Shown: positions 11,652-22,800 of the stretch, piece after piece
How positions within the stretch are numbered: position 1 is the first letter of the stretch
How the letters are laid out: every line of letters begins with the position of its first letter
Source: Tribonema minus
Taxonomy: Eukaryota; Sar; Xanthophyceae; Tribonematales; Tribonemataceae
Assembly: GCA_017506865.1 (NCBI GenBank)
Contig: JAFCMP010000516.1
Location: 248,001 to 312,000 of the forward strand
DNA: 64,000 bases
Reading direction: 5' to 3'
The notes under the pieces: model-generated
What the model was told of the DNA's origin: nothing
Databases searched by the model: none
Seen by the model: the letters and a program-made list of their open reading frames with translations, nothing else
Translations under genes and position numbers: made by a program

Positions 11652-12358
11652 ATGAAGGCAGCAACAGTGACGTCCATCATGCTTCATACAAGAGTGCTCG
11701 TCCAGGCATTCCTGGGGCCGCCCACCTCAAAACTTCTCTCCCGTCCTATATATAATCGTACTCCCAGTTTCATGAAAGACAACTCGAACCACGACCACGA
11801 TCACCACGATCAGGAACTGAGGACGAAGCTGGAGGTGCTCACTGTCAGTCAGCAAAACTTAAAGCAGACACCACTGCGCGTCTGGATGAGTTTGCAGAAC
11901 TTGCCAGGGAGAAAGGCAAGGTCTTGCTGCTGGAGCAACAGAACGACGCACTAAAACTGCAGCTCAGGGAGCAGGCCGCCAGCAGTGGGTTCGAGCAACT
12001 CTTTGTTCAGCTGGAAAAAGACCTGAAGGAGCAGCTGGAGGAGAGCAGCAGAGAGGCTCGGGAGCAGCTGGTGGAGAGCAGCAATGAGGCTCGGGAGCAG
12101 CTGGAGGCCCACAAGGCGGAGCTGAAGGCACAGCGGGGGGTTGACAAGGCGGAGCTGAAGGCGCAGATGGAGGTTGACAAGGCGGAGCTGAGGGCGCAGC
12201 GGCTGGCCGACAAGGCGGAGCTGAAGCAGCAGATGGAGGTTGACAAGGCGGAACTGAAGGAGCAGATGAAGGCCGACAAGGCGGAGCTGAAAGATGCTTT
12301 CCAGACGAGCCTTATTTTCGCGGCCATTGTCTACAGCGTGCTGCAATTGGTACTGTAG
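11652..12358 (+). CDS. Coiled-coil, C-terminally membrane-anchored protein (MCUR1/CCDC90-like?)
   Basis: An N-terminal part from ATG 11652 (MKAATVTSIMLHTRVLVQAF) is basic and amphipathic like a mitochondrial presequence and runs into a coiled coil (QELRTKLEVL). From about 11866 the coiled coil continues in the other frame (ADTTARLDEFAELAREKGK, LLEQQNDALKLQ) to the stop at 12356-12358. One missing base in the A run near 11862, or an unrecognised splice, would explain the shift. Residues encoded at ~12110-12295 are 11-residue units of the type DKAELKxQ. The last ~20 residues (SLIFAAIVYSVLQLVL) form a membrane helix. Presequence, coiled coil and C-terminal helix together recall the MCUR1/CCDC90 family of the inner mitochondrial membrane, but no signature proves this. 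A translation start at 11924 would avoid the shift. Confidence 0.5.
12110..12300 (+). repeat. 33-nt in-frame tandem repeat
   Basis: Six imperfect 33-nt units encode 11-residue coiled-coil modules (KAELKAQRGVD, KAELKAQMEVD, KAELRAQRLAD and so on). Expansion by whole units would lengthen the coil without breaking its register, since 11 residues is a hendecad. Confidence 0.85.
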
Positions 12359-13875
12359 GTTTGAAGCTGACGGACAGCGGCTGACGGACGGCGGCTTTCT
12401 GTTGGCGTTGATCACATTCATCGAGCAGCAGCTTTAGGTGCATCAGTATAGCCTTTGATGTCATGCATATGTACATACAGTCTAGTTCATCATCCTGTCC
12501 AGTGGCCATCCTGCCCAATCTGTGAGTTGCTGTTCGTTGCTGATTATGTTCTGCAAGTGCGGCAACTGGCCGTCTGTACTGCCTGCTCTCTCAGTGCAGG
12601 CGTGGCCGCAACCCAAGTCTACACCTGCTCATGATCATTGTTGCGTATGCTCTAACCAACAGTGCATGCCCAGTTGCAACTTAGTATTGGCCTCGTGGAT
12701 GCTGCTCCCCTTGCATTCCTCTCCAAGCTGTTTGCATTGTCACGCCAGTAGCATGTGCATCAACGATCATTTGGAGACTCCGCTTTGGACGCGTGATGAT
12801 GTGCAAGCTCTCTGCACAAATCACGCTATTGCCTTCGAGGTTTGCACAAGATGCACGACTACGTTGGTCACTTTGATGACGCAGACATGTCTTTTGTCTG
12901 ATTCTTACACATAAATGAAAAAGTCACTCATTGCCAAACACACGAGGAGCAATTCTCTGTTCTTTCCACGAGCAGCTTTCCGCAAGCAGCGGCAACGCGC
13001 GCATTCCAAGCCCTTGCATCCCAATACTGCGACATCCCAAAGCGTCATGTCTGGCCAGGTATCATGCAGCCAATGAGTCATGTCCATACAATTCAAGTAA
13101 ACTTTGACTGAACAAACTTCACTAGTTCACACATGAACTTTACTCCAAATCGACAGCCTCCAGCAGCTTCCGCCCCTTCCCCCGATGCTGCCAAGTGACC
13201 CTGTTGCCAAAGTGGCAAGTGTGTAGCAATTATGATCAACGACGTTGTGACCTGAATAGTAGGTCTGTTTGGCCGCCTCTTGGTCGCGGCTGCACCTCTC
13301 AGGATCCTCTGCAGTCTCCGCCGCCCGCTACTGAACTGCGCTTGTGCCTCGCAGCAAGTGACGTCCACCATGAGCGGTAGCTGACGCGTCATAATGTCGT
13401 AGCCGGTGACCGAGAAGGCGCCGGCAGGCAGCACGATGTCCATCCTGCGATTTCCCGAAGACGCCTAGAATGGCGTGTAGTCCTCATCGACTAGTCCTGA
13501 CTTGTACTTGTTGCCGATTCTCGCCTAGGGTGCGAAAAAGCCCGAATGGTGGATGGCCAGCAGTTGCTACCACAATCAACATGTATCTTGTGAACACCAT
13601 GAAAGTGCCTCAATGCGCTCTGACGATCATGTCGACTTTTCGTATTGCATTGAGTGCTAGCAGATGGAGCGGCACGCATGGCACCTGCGCCAGCAAAGAC
13701 CAGCGCGGCGGCAGACAATCTTCCTGTAGGTATTTGGCATGACAAGTACATGGCTGACGCACGGCGAGGCGCAACTGCGCGCTTCCACCACAATTAAAGC
13801 ACACGGCAACACTGCCCCCCCCCACTTCAAACACCCCGTGCCCGCGGCCGCCACAACAAAAACGCAATGCTGCCC
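12359..13875. other. Convergent intergenic region, no gene seen
   Basis: The region lies between the 3' ends of two convergent genes. Only short unsupported frames occur, including a 116-residue minus-strand frame at 13093-13443 without recognisable domains. It presumably holds both 3' UTRs. Confidence 0.45.
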
Positions 13876-16800
13876 TCACAGCACAACAATCCTGGGCGGC
13901 GGCGGTGCAATGGCTTGCTCATACGGGCTAATATACGGCCGGGGCTCAGGCGCCACCCTCTTCCCCCTACGCAGCCGCCCCTCCAGGGTCGGGGCCTCAG
14001 GGGGCGGGCCTAGGAGGAGATCCTCCCTCTCGCCCCCTGCCCCCAAATCCGCGGAACGGCTCTGACGCAGCGGCGCATCTGCTGAGCTGCTGATGCCCCG
14101 TGCGGCGGTGGCGCTGCCGGGGCGGCGCCGCGCACGCGCGCTGCTGCATCTTGAACTTGAAGTTGAGAGGGTTGACGTGCCGTTGAGGCCTGAAAGGCCG
14201 CCCTTGGCGCCCATGGCTTCCTTGAGCAGTTTGGCGGCGCGCGCCTGAGGGGGAGGGGGGGGGGGGGGGGGGGGTCAGCTGTGTGCGGCAACAACGCTCG
14301 GCAAGGGAAGCGGCTACGGAGCTGAACAAGTGCGTTGGGGAAGTATTGGCGTTTCGTTAACCATACGCCATTCCCGTCTCTGAACACGGATGCCACGAGC
14401 GCAGCGAACTCATCATGGCGCAGTGCGCTGGTCACCAGCGGTGGCGCAGCGCTTGGCGCTGGTGCAGTGCTCAGCAGCAACAGCACCGCAACGCTCAGCA
14501 GCCGTGTTGCAGCGCTCAGCAGCGGCAGTGCTGCAGCGCTCAGCAGCAGAGGTGCAGCAGGCCTCAGCAACAATGACGCAGCAGCAGCGGCAGCACTGCA
14601 GCACTCGGCAACAGTGCTGCTGCAGCGTTCAGCATCGGCGACAGCACAGGTCTCAGCAACAGCACCGCTCAGCAGCGGCGGCAGCACAACGTTCCGCAGC
14701 AGCAGCACTCAGCAGCCTCAGCAGCGGCAGCGCGCAGCAGCGGCGGCGCGACTCGCCTTGTTCCTCTTGGCGACGTCCATGATGGCAGCGATGGTGTCGC
14801 GCTGAAGCTTGACAGCGATGGCGCCCTGCCGCCGCTGGTCGGCCAGCCACTGGCGGCGCTTGGCCATGTCCGCGGTGCGCGCGTCCGCCTCGGCGATCTT
14901 GCGCAGCGTCTCGAGCCGGCGGTACTCCTGCAGTTGGGGAGGGGGTGCGGTTGGGGGCGAGGGGGGGGCGGGGGGGGGGGGGGGGTGATGAGAAGGGGTG
15001 CGGGTACGAACACCACAAAACCTGCCTTTCGCAAACTCCCATGTGTGTGCGCATATGCGCAGGGGTGGTTGGCCGTGCGGCACAGGGCAAGGGCAACGCA
15101 GAGATCACTCAATGTTCACGTACTTGCAGTTGGTCAGCGCGGCCGGCGCTTTCGAGCGGCGCACAGACGACCAACAATGGCGCAGTCACCACCGACTGTA
15201 CACCGCAGGCACGCATCAGACTGGTACCGCCTGTGTTGCGTTTGACCCACAGCACTTGTGTTGCACAGGTTGCATATCTTGCGTTCTTCACAAGGTTTCC
15301 GCCCCTCGCGCGGAAGTACATAAAGCGGCGGCGGCGTTTGAGTGGTTGTCGTTGCGACACTTTCAGACTGTCATACGACATGTAGATTCCTTACAGCTAG
15401 ATGCCAATCATCTGGGCTTTTTCGCGCCCGGAGCGAGAATTAATAAAAAGTACATAAAGTACTCATGACTTGCACGGCAGCGCTTGACATGGCCCAGAGT
15501 CGTGCAGTATCGGTCAATGTCTTATTTCACTTGCCTGCGTGCGTGCAACACGCACGGTGCCTTTTCACGCAACAGCGATATTTTGATACTGCCAAGCACC
15601 AGCTTCCTCAGCACGTAAAAATGCATGTAATGTTCATAAATTTTCGCTCAGGGCGCGTATACATTATTACTTGTGTACTGTGAAATATCTGCATGCAATA
15701 TATTCATGTCTTGCAGTTTACTACTGTAAAGAGCGTAGATAACTTGCCTGCATGCGCGCGATGCGCTCCACGTTCTCCTGCTTGAGCTGCTTGTGCAGGT
15801 CATTGCGCTCGCGCTGTATGCGCCGCGCCCTCTCGCGCTCGTCCTGCACGCGTAGGGCCGATGTGACCGTCCGTTGTGAGCACTGATGTATGTACATTGT
15901 ATACGTAGATTACTTGCTTCAGAAGTACATGCGCATGGATGTGCGTTTGTATACGAACCATGTATATATGCGGCGTGCCCTCTCGCGCTCGTTCTGCGCC
16001 ACAGTGTCCAGATACAGTCCATTGTGAGCACTGACGTATGTACACTGTATACGTTGATTACTTGGACGTCAAAAGTATATGCATGGATGTGTGCGTTTGT
16101 ATGCAACTATGTATGCATGCGGCGCGCCCTCTCGCGCTTGTCGTGTGCAGACAACGTCCAGATGCAGTCCATTGTGAGCACTAATACGTGTACACTTCAA
16201 GTACATGAACTTCAAGTGCCTGCATGCATATGAGTGTATGGGCTGGGACAGTGTACAAGTTATGTTTGCGGTTTGCCCTCTTGCGCTCATCCTGCAGCGC
16301 GCAGGGCCCACATTCGAGTACGCCATATTAGAAACATGTGATGTGCACAGTATACACGACAAGTACGCAAAGCGAGCTCACGTACTTCAGAAGTACTTTG
16401 AAGTCTGTACTTGGAGCATGTGAGCTTGGAGGGGTACACAGCTCTGAAGTATACTGTAAAGCAGCGCAAGGGGGAGGCACGTGCCATGCGCACAGTGCCC
16501 AAAAAACACACGTGCGCACGTGCGCGGCACGTCCGCAGATGGCTCATGCGCGCGCTGCCTAACCCTAACCCTAACCCTAACCCTAACCCTAATCCTAACC
16601 CTAACCCTAACCTAACCCTAACCCTAACCCTAACCCTAAGCGCATCCTGCTCTGGGTGCCATAGGCAGAGGGTGCTGACAGCAACATCCTGAGCGGACAG
16701 ATTGCGGTGTGCATGCACAGTCATGCTTTGTGCGAGGCGCAATTTTGACAGTGCCAGCTTTGCAACCTGAACAGCATCAGCGCTCAGCAAAGACAACTCG

Positions 16801-19800
16801 CCACATCAGCATCGCGCGCGTGCCCTGTCTCTACAGCTGCCTAAAGTAAATGTGCCTTATATGAGCCTTGTACCTCAGGCACACACGGAAGCTCACCCTG
16901 TTGTGTGGCGCACGCCGTGGCAGCTACGCCAGCGCGCCACCACTCAAATCAGTGCAGCAACGCTCATTGAACCCGCTGCATGTACTCGCGATGCGCGTCG
17001 AGCACTTCACTTCACCCCCACATAGAACCTATCCGCTACATGACAGGCGCGGCAGCAGCAGCAGCGCGCACCACTGCTGCGCGTAGCGCTCGCGGCGCGC
17101 TGCGGGCGCGGCCGCATACAGCAGCGCTCAGCACAGGCACGGCAGCGGCAGCTCACCTGGACCTGCTGCGCGTACTCGCGCTGCCCCTCAAACAACGAGC
17201 TGCTACTGCAGTACTCCAGCAGCGCTCACCCGCTACACATTCCGCACGTACTGGCGTTATGCGTCAAAATCTGTGAGCTCCTCCTCTAACCCTACTAGTA
17301 ACCCTAACCGCCCTGAACAGGCGTGACTACAGCAGCGCTCAGCTGAACCTGCTGCACGTGTTCGCGCTGCGCGTCAAATGCGGCGAGCTTCTCACCCCGG
17401 TCTCCATGTTGACATGCTGTCAGTACTGCCTATCGCCATATTCAGCCCTTGCCGCAGCGGCGTTTGGCTGATGCTGTCTGTCGCTACACTCAGCCCTTGC
17501 CTTGGCAGCGTTTGTGCTGCTCCGTTATCTCTGAAACGGATTATCATCTGGTTGCGGCAGCAGCGCTCACCTGGACCTGCTGCACGTACTCGCGCTGCAC
17601 GTCAAACGCGGCGAGCTCCTCATCTGACCCTGGCCCTCATCCTATCTTCTCCATGAGAGGTGTCGCGGCAGCAGCAGCCCGCTGCAGCGCGCAGTGCTCG
17701 CGCCGCGCTGTGCACCACGTGAGACAGCACGAGTGCCTCATCACGGCGCCGCGCCTCCGCCTCATGCATGAATGCGGCGGAAGCAGCAGCAGCGCTCACC
17801 TGCACTTGCCGCCTGTGCGCCACGCAACACAGCACACATGCGCACACCGCTCACAGCAGCGCTCACCTGAACCTGCTGCACGAACTCGCGCTGCGCGTCG
17901 AACGCGGCGAGCTCATCGTCGCGGCGCCGCGCGTCCGCCTAACCCTAAGCCAAACCCTAATCCTGTGCTGCCCCACACCGCAGCAGTGCTCACCTGAACC
18001 TGCTGCACGAACTCGCGCTGCGCGTCGAACGCGGCGAGCTCCTCGTCGCGGCGCCGCGCCTCCGCCTCGCGCGCCTGCTGCAGGATGTCGTCGCGGCGCC
18101 GCTCGGCGCGCGCGCGCTCCGCCGCCGCGGCGCGCCGCTCGGCTTCGCGCGCCTCGAGGACGCGTGCTCTGCGATTAGGGTTGAAAATAGAAATAGAGTT
18201 AGAGTAAGGAAGGTTTGGGCTAGGGTTAGACGCCGTGGGTTAGGGTTAGGGTGAGGCGCTCGGCGCGCGCGCGCTCTGCCGCTGCGGCGCGCCGCTCGGC
18301 TTCGCGGGCTTCGAGGACGCGCGCTCTGCAATGAGGGTTTAGGGTTACTTAGGGTTAGGTCAGGGTCATGTTGGGGTTAGGGTTAGGGATACGGTTACAG
18401 TTACATAGATACCGTGGGTGGGCCTTAGGGTGAGGGTGAGAGACTTAGGTCCCGCCGCGGCGCGCCTCTCAGCTTCGCGCGCCTCGAGGACGCGCACTCT
18501 GTGGTCAGGATTAGGGTTAGGGTTAGTGTTAGAGTTAGAGGGAGGATTGAGATTAGGGTCAGGGTTACATAGGGGCAGGGTAGGGTTAGGGTTAGGGTTA
18601 AACGCCGTGGGTTGGGGTCAAGGACGCCGTGGGTTAGGGTCAAGGTGAGGGACCTAAGGTTAGTCCGCCGCGGCGCGGTGCTCGGCTTCGCGCGCTTCAA
18701 GGACGCGCGCTCTGCGGTTGGGGCTCGGGTCGGGGTTAGGGTTAGGTTTAGGGCTAGGGTTAGGGTTGGGATTGGGGTTAGGTCAAGGGAAGGTCGAGGG
18801 ACTTGGGTTGCGCCGCGGTGCGCTGCTCGGCTTCACGCACTTCAAGTACGCGCTCTGCAGTCCAGGTTAGGTTAAAATGAGGGTTAAGGCGAGGGTGAGG
18901 GAGCCAGAGGCTTCTGTTATATTCAGGGCCAGGAGCAGGGTAAGTCGCCGCGGCGCGCCGCTTAAGGATGCGTGCTCTGCCGTTAAGGTGAGGGTTGAAG
19001 TTTGTTTTGTTTGCAATAGGGTTCAGGGTTAAATGCCGTGGGTGAGGGTAGTAAGGGTAACGGACTTAGATTCCGCCGCAGCGCGCCGCTCGGCCTCGCG
19101 CGCCTCGAGCACGCGCGCTCTGCAGTTGGGGTTAGGGTCAGGGTTGGAATTAGGGTTAGGGTTGAGGTCAGGGGTGGATGCCGCCGGTTAGGGTGACAGA
19201 CTTCGGTTCCGCCACAGCGCGATGCTTGACTTCGCAAGCTTCGAGGACGCGTACTGTGCGTTGAAGGTTAGGGTTGAAGTTAAAGTTGGCGTTAGAATTG
19301 GGATAGACGCCATGGGTTAGGGTAAGGGTGAGGTTCCGCCGCAGCGCGCCGCTCGGCTTTGAACGCTTCGAAGACACGTGCTCTGCAGGGGGGGTAACGC
19401 GGTTTGACATTCGGGTGTTAGAGTGAGCAGGGTTGGGGTTAGCTATTGGGGGCTAGGATTAGGGTCAAGGCAAGGGTAAAGATACCGGCCCGCTTCTGCT
19501 TCGGGCGCCTCGAGGACCTGACCCTAACTCCAACCCTAACCCTCATTGTACAACTCTGTGGAGGCCGCCGCAGTTGAGAGGTTGGGGTAAGGGAGTTAGG
19601 GTCGCAGTAGGGTTGGTTTTAGTGTTCTTCATGGGGTTAGGGTTGGGTGAGAATCAGGGTTAGTGTGCCGCCGCAGCGCGCTTCTCAGCCTCATGCGCCT
19701 CAAGCGCGCTCGCCGCCGATGTCGCCAGGACCCGGGTTGGCATGCGCGGCAGCACTACAGGGTCAGCCTTGGCAGCGAAGTTGACGCGAGGACTCAGAAG

Positions 19801-22800
19801 AGGATGTAAAGACTGTGGGTAGGTTAGACTGGGCAAGGATTAGAGTTAGGGTTAGGCAAAGGGTTAAGCATCGCAGCAGCACTCAGCTCAGGCGCAGCGG
19901 CCATGCTCGGCGGCAATTCTCGATGAAACTTTTCTCATGCTACTTGAAGCTGAAGTTCATACTGTGCCTCGTGCTCCGCCTCGCGCGCGCAAAACTCCTC
20001 CAAGCGTCGCGCGTCCGCGCCCGTCGCGGCGCACAGGTTGGCGGCAACTCTATTACAATACACAAAGTCTATATTCCATGCTAGTTCAAGTTGAAGTTCT
20101 CACTGCTGCACCTCATGCTCTGCCTTGCGCGCGCAGAACTTCTCCACGCGCCGCGCGTCCGCGCCCGTCGCAGCGCAAAGGTTGGCGCCACCCATGTACA
20201 ATACCCACATGCACATGCTTGAAGTACACACATATATATATATATATATGTTTTCTAAGCTAGTTCAAGTTGCAGTTCTTACCGTTGCGCCTCATGCTCC
20301 GCCTCGCGCGTGCGGAACTCCTCTACGCGCCGCGCGTCCGCGCGCCCGTCGCGGCGCGCGAACCAGTGGTTTGAATGGCATGCGGTATGTACTTCTGTTC
20401 ATTTTTGCTTGAGGGGCATGTGCCTCGCAATACTTCGACTCGGAAGTCAGAACACACCGTTGCGCCTCGTGCTCTGCCTCGCGCGCGCGGAACTCCTCCA
20501 CGCGGCGCGCATCCGCCCCCGTCGCAGCGCGCAGGTTGGCGGCGATGCGCCCCGCCCTGTCGGCGCGCCGCCGCGCCCGCTGCTCGCGGTCCTGCCGCTG
20601 CATCTCCTCCACCTAAGGGGTACATATGCATGTGTCGGTACCGGGTGTCAAAGTTGAGGTTAGGTCCTGTTTGCCTCCTGGTCCTCAATTGTCGCTTCCT
20701 CTAGCAACACATGCACTAGGCGCCGCGCCCGCTGCTCGCGGTCCTGCCGCTGCATCTCTCACCTAATAGGTATGTATGTATGGTGTCAAGGGTTGAAGTT
20801 GAAGGATGCTGAGCGGTGCTGGCATCAATTTCTGCCTGAGGGCTACAACTTCATAACCTGATCAACGTTGCGATGTGCGTCATTGTCACAGTGCCCTGTC
20901 GGCCTCCACCTAAGGGGTGCGTATGTATGTAGGTATATCGGGGTTGAAGTTGAGGTCAGGTCCTATTTGCCTCCTCTCAGTTTATCACTTCTTCCAGCAA
21001 CACATGTACTCGGCGCCGCGCGCACTGCTCGCGGTCCTGCCGCTGCATCTCCTCCACCTAAGGGGTACGTGTGCATGAGTATCGAGGGTTGAAGTTGAGG
21101 GGAAGCTCAGCGGCTCGGGCGTCAATTGTGCACACCATGGGGGCTGCTAGTTCAAACTCGGGCCGGTGTTGCAGTGCGCACCGCATTGTTTTGGTGCTGA
21201 GACAAATGTGACAGCGCACAGCTCATGTGAAGGTTGGGATCTTTTGCCTCCTGGTTCTGAATTGTCACTTCCCCCAGCAACGCATGCACTAGCCGCGAGT
21301 CTCGTGTCTGCCTGGGTCCCTTCACTGTCGATCTCTGGCACGGTGGTAAGTTATACGCTCTCAGCATGGTTACCGGGGGTTGAAGTTGAAGGAAGGCAAG
21401 CGGCAAGTGGCCATTGTATGTACTCCAGGGGGGTCGCTAGTTTTAACTTGGCCGGTATTGCAGTGCGCACCGCGTTGCTGTGGTTCTGGACCCTCTGCCC
21501 GTGAGGCGTCGCCTGTCTCCCACACCGACTCTGAAGCAGAAACACTGTAGAATGAGCACAGAAATTGCAGCAACCGCTGCAGCTGAGCCCCCGTAATCAT
21601 GCTCATGCGCGCGAAGCTCGGCGCGGTAACTAAAGGTTTCAACTTTTATCCTTTCTCCTTTCCTTTCGTCTTTATCCTTGACCTTAACCCTAAGCTTCGT
21701 GGCTGCAACACTAGCCCTAGTCTCAGCCAGAACCTACCCTACGCCTGACGTCATGTGCGGCCGATGCTGCGATCGAGCGCTGCAGCTCTGCACAGAGAAT
21801 TCTAGTGCGGCCTCAGTCTCGGTGCGCGCAGCAACTCATCTGCTACAACTCGACCTACTCACAACTAGGGCACCGCTTGCAGTGACCCCCCCCACCCCCC
21901 CTTCCTGCAGAGCTCAGCTTGCAGTTATATGGTGGCACCCAGCCCCCCCCGCACATCTGCAAAGCACAACTTAAAGTTGTGCATCAACAGCAGCAGACGC
22001 GGTGTGGATGCTGCGACAGTTTGACCTACTCACAACCAGGGAAGCACTGCAGCGCCAGAGCGCAACGTTACGTCGTGTTTTGACGCCCAGCCACCACACA
22101 CACCCCTGCAAATGTCAGCTTGAACTCGTGCAGATACTGTGAGCACTGTGCACCTCCTGCTGCGCCAACCTCTCTAGGCGCACGGCCTCAAAGCAATAGT
22201 AGCACATTTACGCCACCCGCAAAAACGGCACTACTCAGAGCGACACTCCGCAGAGCTCAACTTGAAGTTGTATGCACCCAGCCACATAATGTCAACTTGA
22301 AATTGTGCATCAACAGCGGCAGATGTTGTGAGCACTGCTGCGCACCTTGGCTGTGCACCTTGGCTGCGCGCCATCCTCACATGCGCCCAGCCCACACACA
22401 CGCCTGCAAAGTTCAACTTGAAGTTATGCATCACGGTCAACGTGAAGTCATGCGGCAGATGTTGTGAGCACTGCGCATCTTGGCTGCGCGCATGGCCTCC
22501 TGCTGCGCCATCCTCTCTAGGCGCATGGCCACACACACGCCTGCACAGCTCAACTTGAAGTTATGCATCAACAGCAGCAGACATCACCTTGGCTGTGCGC
22601 ATGGCCTCCTGCTGCGCCATCCTCTCGAGACGCATGGCCACGCGCCGCCGCTGCTCCTCCGCGATGCGCGCCGTCTGCTGCCGCAGCTCTTCTGCCTGCA
22701 CCAACAGTTACAGTTTCAGTTACTAGTTACAGCGTTTGAGTTTGAGCAGTGGGGACCCCCTGCACGCGCCCTGACTTTGGGCTCCCGCGCACACGCTAGC

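Noticed and set aside
13093-13443. 116-residue minus-strand frame with VLPAGAFSVTGYDIM
   Set aside because: The first 30 residues look protein-like, but there is no family match, no supporting exon upstream and no convincing continuation, so it is not called.
16411-16692. Frame encoding (Asn-Pro)n and (Thr-Leu)n
   Set aside because: This is a translation of the CCCTAA telomere-like tract, not a gene. The same holds for similar frames near 43030, 44060 and 47750.
16559-19660. A true chromosome end
   Set aside because: Telomere-like repeats are short, interrupted and in both orientations, and genes continue on both sides.
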